The translations under genes and the position numbers were made by a program. From Gp6-AA40 sp050742535 (GTDB lineage Bacteria; Acidobacteriota; Vicinamibacteria; Vicinamibacterales; UBA2999), in contig JBOGIQ010000265.1 in the NCBI GenBank assembly GCA_050742535.1, positions 1 to 8,567 on the forward strand: 8,567 nucleotides of DNA, in the 5' to 3' direction. The notes beneath the pieces were generated by a model. The model did no database searches. It saw only the letters and a program-made list of their open reading frames with translations, and was not told where the DNA came from. This document shows, piece after piece, positions 5,807 to 8,567 of this stretch; position 1 is the first letter of the stretch; every line of letters starts with the position of its first letter.

Positions 5807-6904
5807 TCACAGCTCACTAACCGCAAATGCTTGTATCCCGTTCTTGCCGGACGCCTTGACCCGGTACATAGCCGCGTCCGCCGCTCGTAGTAATTCTTCG
5901 GCCGATCCGGCCGAATCCGGCAGAGTGGCAACCCCGATGGACACGGTTAAATGCACCGAAAGGCCGTCCGAGGCCAGGAATTGCGCCGCGCCCACCCGCT
6001 CGCGGATGCGCGCCGCCACCGAAAATGCGCCGTCCCGGCCGGTGTCCGGCAGAATCAGGGCGAATTCGTCCCCCCCGAACCGCGCCACGATGTCGGTCTC
6101 CCGGGCGCAACCGCGCACAATAGCGGCCGTTTCGGCGAGCGCCTTGCTCCCGGCCAGGTGGCCGTGATTGTCGTTGACCGTCTTGAACCCGTCCAGGTCG
6201 AGGAACAGCAGCGACAGCGGGCGGCCGCCGCGCGTGGCCCGCTTGGTCTCGCGGCGGAGGGCCTGGTTGAGATAACGGCTATTGTAGAGCCGGGTCAGGT
6301 CGTCGGTCACCGACAAGGCCTCCGCTTTCTGCAGGGCGGTTGCGTTATCGAGGGCAATGGCGGCGGGCTCGAGCACCGTGCGGACGGCGGCCACGAGCGC
6401 CGCGCCTAGCGCCGGGGCGGCTTTCGATGGGGCCGGGTCTAGGCCGACGAGCGCCCCGACCGTCTTGTGACGGCATATCAGGGGGAACCCGATGGCCGTC
6501 CCCGCCGCACCGGGCGTGGCCCGGGAGTCCTTCGTCAGGTCGCGGGACGCGAACTCCACGCCATGGCGGAACACCCAGTTTGCCGACGTCCAGAGCGACG
6601 GGCCCAGGCTCGGCGTCAGTCCGAGGTCGGCCATCACGTTCAGCTGCCCGCTGGTGTCGTGGGCGACGACCGCCCAGCACGGCGCCGGCAGCCAGTCGTG
6701 CGCCTGGCGGACGAGCCAGTCGGCAATCTTCTTCGGGTCGAGCGACTCGTTGGATTCCCGGACGGATTCGACGATGGCGTCCCGATGGTCGAGACGGGCG
6801 CGGAGGGCGCGGATGCGCTCCTTGAGCCGGGCCGCGAGATCGGCCCGCCGGCCGCCGCGGGAACCGCGCGACGCGACGTGAAGCTTCGAGGAAATCGGTT
6901 TCAC
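5807..6904 (-). CDS. GAF-GGDEF diguanylate cyclase
   Basis: This is a probable cytoplasmic enzyme making cyclic di-GMP from two GTP. With the GTG start at 6904 it has 365 residues. An N-terminal Arg-rich helix, probably coiled coil, spans about 20-50. A GAF-like sensory domain spans about 58-190 (includes APCWAVVAHD, GFPLICRHKTVGALVGLDP). The GGDEF domain spans about 198-358. The catalytic motif is intact (RFGGDEFALILPDTG, Asp279 and Glu280), as is the first metal site (DLDGFKTVNDNHGHL, Asp236). The RxxD inhibitory site is present (RETD, 268-271), five residues before GGDEF, so product feedback is likely. The usual GHxxGD reads GHLAGS. No membrane helix or EAL domain is seen. The start is uncertain: an ATG at 7006 or TTG at 6913 is possible, and none has a good Shine-Dalgarno. 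The longer open frame up to 7384 is antisense to ppiD and not real. Confidence 0.9.
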   Translation of the reverse strand: MKPISSKLHVASRGSRGGRRADLAARLKERIRALRARLDHRDAIVESVRESNESLDPKKIADWLVRQAHDWLPAPCWAVVAHDTSGQLNVMADLGLTPSLGPSLWTSANWVFRHGVEFASRDLTKDSRATPGAAGTAIGFPLICRHKTVGALVGLDPAPSKAAPALGAALVAAVRTVLEPAAIALDNATALQKAEALSVTDDLTRLYNSRYLNQALRRETKRATRGGRPLSLLFLDLDGFKTVNDNHGHLAGSKALAETAAIVRGCARETDIVARFGGDEFALILPDTGRDGAFSVAARIRERVGAAQFLASDGLSVHLTVSIGVATLPDSAGSAEELLRAADAAMYRVKASGKNGIQAFAVSEL

Positions 6905-7048
6905 CGATGGCAACGGGAGGCAGTGTTGCTCAACGACGCCCCTCAGCGACGCTAAGTCCTTATAGGTGTAACAAATATACCATCGTTCCCAGTGCCTTAG
7001 CGGCATTCCTCGTGGTACGATGACGTTTTTCGTCGAGGTATTTCCTCC
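6905..7048. promoter_or_regulatory. Divergent promoter region between the GGDEF gene and the PpiD-like gene
   Basis: This region separates two divergent genes and must hold the promoter of each, or of the whole minus-strand operon. The part at 6955-7030 is visibly AT-richer than its surroundings. On the plus strand TACGAT (7016-7021) is a possible -10 box, with only a poor -35 (TGCCTT, 6993-6998) 17 bases upstream. On the minus strand TATATT and TATAAG are -10-like, without a convincing -35. An inverted repeat pairs 6981-6989 with 7014-7022 (CATCGTTCC against GGTACGATG, one mismatch) and could be an operator. Individual boxes are tentative. Confidence 0.45.
7035..7038 (+). promoter_or_regulatory. 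Ribosome binding site of the PpiD-like gene
   Basis: GAGG lies ten bases before the ATG at 7049. It supports that ATG. A second in-frame ATG at 7055 would be spaced 16 bases away, which is less favourable. Confidence 0.6.
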
Positions 7049-8567
7049 ATGACCATGCTCGATCGCATGCGTCGGCACCGCGGCTGGCTGAAGTGGAGCC
7101 TTGGCCTGGTCGCGGTGACGATGGTGATCTTCTTCATTCCGCAGGACTATCTGCAGCCGACGACGTCGGTCGGCGCGGCGCCCGGTGAGGCGATCGCCGA
7201 GGTCGATGGACGGGAGCTGAAGGCTGGCGACTTCCAGCAGCGCTACCTTCTGCAGATGCAGAACTACCGCAATCAGTTCGGCGCCGGCATGAGCGATCAG
7301 CTGCTGCGGCAGCTTGGCGTCGATCAGCAGGTCCTGACGCAGATGATCGACGAGCAGGTGGCGCTGATCGAAGCGGAGCGCCACCGGATCACCATCAGCG
7401 ACGAAGAGCTCGCGCAGCAGATCTTCGCGATTCCGCAGCTGCAGGAGAACGGCCGTTTCATCGGCGAAGAGCGCTACGAGCAGCTGCTGCTCTCGCAGAA
7501 CCCGCCGCTGACGAAGTCGCAGTTCGAGGATTCGCTGCGCCGCAACATGATCCTGGACAAGCTGCGGTCAGCGCTCACCGACTGGATCGCCGTGTCCGAC
7601 TCCGACCTCGAGGGTGAATACCGTCGCCGCAACGAGAAGGCCAAGCTCCAGGTCGTGGCGCTCACCGCCGACAAGTTCCGATCGCAGGTGACCGTCACCG
7701 ACGCCGACGCCGCCGCGTACTTCGACTCGCACAAGACGGACTATCGCGTCGGCGAGCAGCGCAAGGTGAAATACCTGCTGCTCGATCGCGAGCAGGCGCG
7801 TCAGCGCGTGGCGGTGCCGCCCAACGATATCCAGCGCTACTACAACGACAACATTCAGCAGTACCAGACGCCCGAGCGGGTGCGCGCCAGCCACATCCTG
7901 CTGAACACCGGCGGCAAGGACGAAGCAGCCGTCCGCAAGCAGGCCGAGGAGCTGCTGGCAAAGGTCAAGGCGGGGGCGGACTTCGCCGCACTCGCGAAGC
8001 AGTATTCCGAGGACCCAGGCAGCAAGGAGAAGGGCGGCGATCTCGATTTCTTCCCGCGCGGCCAGATGGTGCCGGAGTTCGAGGCGAGCGCGTTCTCGCT
8101 GATGCCGGGACAGGTCAGCGATCTCGTGAAGACGCAGTACGGTTTCCACATCATCAAGGTCGTGGACAAGCAAGCCGGCACGACGCAAACGCTCGAGCAG
8201 GTGCGCCCGCGCATTCAGGAAATCCTCGCGTCACAGATTGCCGATCGGCAGATTACGGATCGATCGCAGCAGCTTGCCAGCCGCGTGAAGAATCCGGCCG
8301 ATCTGGATAAGGTGGCCGCGGAGCTGGGGCTGAAGGTCGAGGAAACCGGCTTCTTTCAGCGCGCCGAGCCCGTGCCCGGACTGGGCGCGGCGCCGCAAGT
8401 GGCCGACGCGGCGTTCACGATGCAGGACAACGCGGTCAGCGAGCCGCTGGCGTCCTCGCGCGGTCCGGTCTTCATCACGGTCTCCGGCAAGAAAGCGGCG
8501 TACACGCCCAACCTGGACGAGGTGAAGGATCGGGTCCGCGAAGATGTGATCCGCTCTCGCGCCACCG
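7049..8567 (+). CDS. ppiD: PpiD/SurA-like periplasmic peptidyl-prolyl isomerase, 3' end off the window
   Basis: This is a membrane-anchored periplasmic chaperone with a parvulin-type prolyl isomerase domain, probably helping newly exported proteins leave the Sec translocon and fold. The first 506 residues are present. Features in order: a short basic cytoplasmic segment (MTMLDRMRRHRGWLKW), one uncleaved membrane helix (about 15-31), a SurA_N-type helical chaperone domain (about 47-200), then a parvulin domain (about 276-375). The parvulin domain carries RVRASHILL, QYSEDPGSKEKGGDLDFF, QMVPEFEASAFSL and YGFHIIKV. A further helical and PPIase-like region follows (about 415-480). This one-helix layout matches PpiD rather than soluble SurA. 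The ATG at 7049 has GAGG ten bases upstream. The frame stays open to the edge with no stop. The gene is divergent from the GGDEF gene. Confidence 0.9.
   Translation, partial: MTMLDRMRRHRGWLKWSLGLVAVTMVIFFIPQDYLQPTTSVGAAPGEAIAEVDGRELKAGDFQQRYLLQMQNYRNQFGAGMSDQLLRQLGVDQQVLTQMIDEQVALIEAERHRITISDEELAQQIFAIPQLQENGRFIGEERYEQLLLSQNPPLTKSQFEDSLRRNMILDKLRSALTDWIAVSDSDLEGEYRRRNEKAKLQVVALTADKFRSQVTVTDADAAAYFDSHKTDYRVGEQRKVKYLLLDREQARQRVAVPPNDIQRYYNDNIQQYQTPERVRASHILLNTGGKDEAAVRKQAEELLAKVKAGADFAALAKQYSEDPGSKEKGGDLDFFPRGQMVPEFEASAFSLMPGQVSDLVKTQYGFHIIKVVDKQAGTTQTLEQVRPRIQEILASQIADRQITDRSQQLASRVKNPADLDKVAAELGLKVEETGFFQRAEPVPGLGAAPQVADAAFTMQDNAVSEPLASSRGPVFITVSGKKAAYTPNLDEVKDRVREDVIRSRAT

Noticed and set aside
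6905..7384. N-terminal extension of the GGDEF protein up to 7384
   Set aside because: This stretch is antisense to the start of the PpiD-like gene and crosses the AT-rich promoter region. Its residues match no domain.
7474..8565. Minus-strand frames opposite the PpiD-like gene
   Set aside because: The plus strand carries a continuous chaperone-parvulin protein with conserved motifs. The opposite frames have no recognisable features.

Overview
The window comes from a GC-rich bacterium. The most likely source is an acidobacterium, perhaps of the Vicinamibacteria type. That guess rests on the uninterrupted order mreB-mreC-mreD-PBP2-rodA-RNase G, the GAF-GGDEF protein next to it, and the large PpiD-like protein. 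It is an inference from layout and protein style, with no rRNA to confirm it.

Layout. Nearly everything from position 1 to about 6904 is read from the minus strand. In transcription order it holds a GAF-GGDEF diguanylate cyclase (6904-5807), a 75-base gap with a GTGATTG heptamer repeat, mreB (5731-4706), mreC (4688-3816), mreD (3819-3316, overlapping mreC by GTGA), a 97-base gap made mostly of a phased heptamer repeat with an inverted half, mrdA/PBP2 (3218-1284), rodA (1283-186, abutting mrdA), a 118-base gap, and the first 22 codons of an RNase G/E gene (67-1) that runs off the left edge. On the plus strand, a PpiD/SurA-like periplasmic chaperone-isomerase starts at 7049 and runs off the right edge. 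The 144 bases between it and the cyclase form an AT-richer divergent promoter region with an inverted repeat.

How the genes work together. MreB, MreC, MreD, PBP2 and RodA are the core of the elongasome, which inserts peptidoglycan along the side wall of rod-shaped cells. MreB filaments orient the machine, MreC and MreD link and activate it, RodA polymerises glycan strands and PBP2 cross-links them. RNase G, historically named cafA, is a known neighbour of mre genes in other bacteria. The cyclase would make cyclic di-GMP under control of its GAF domain, and its position and orientation make read-through into mreB possible. The PpiD-like protein folds exported envelope proteins.

The protein-coding content is largely standard. 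The most unusual material is in the gaps. Two different 7-base tandem repeats lie directly upstream of mreB and mrdA. The second has six phased heptads followed by four inverted heptads, and it supplies the apparent ribosome binding site of PBP2, so it could fold over that site in several registers. I saw no RNA genes, transposons, CRISPR arrays or convincing terminators.
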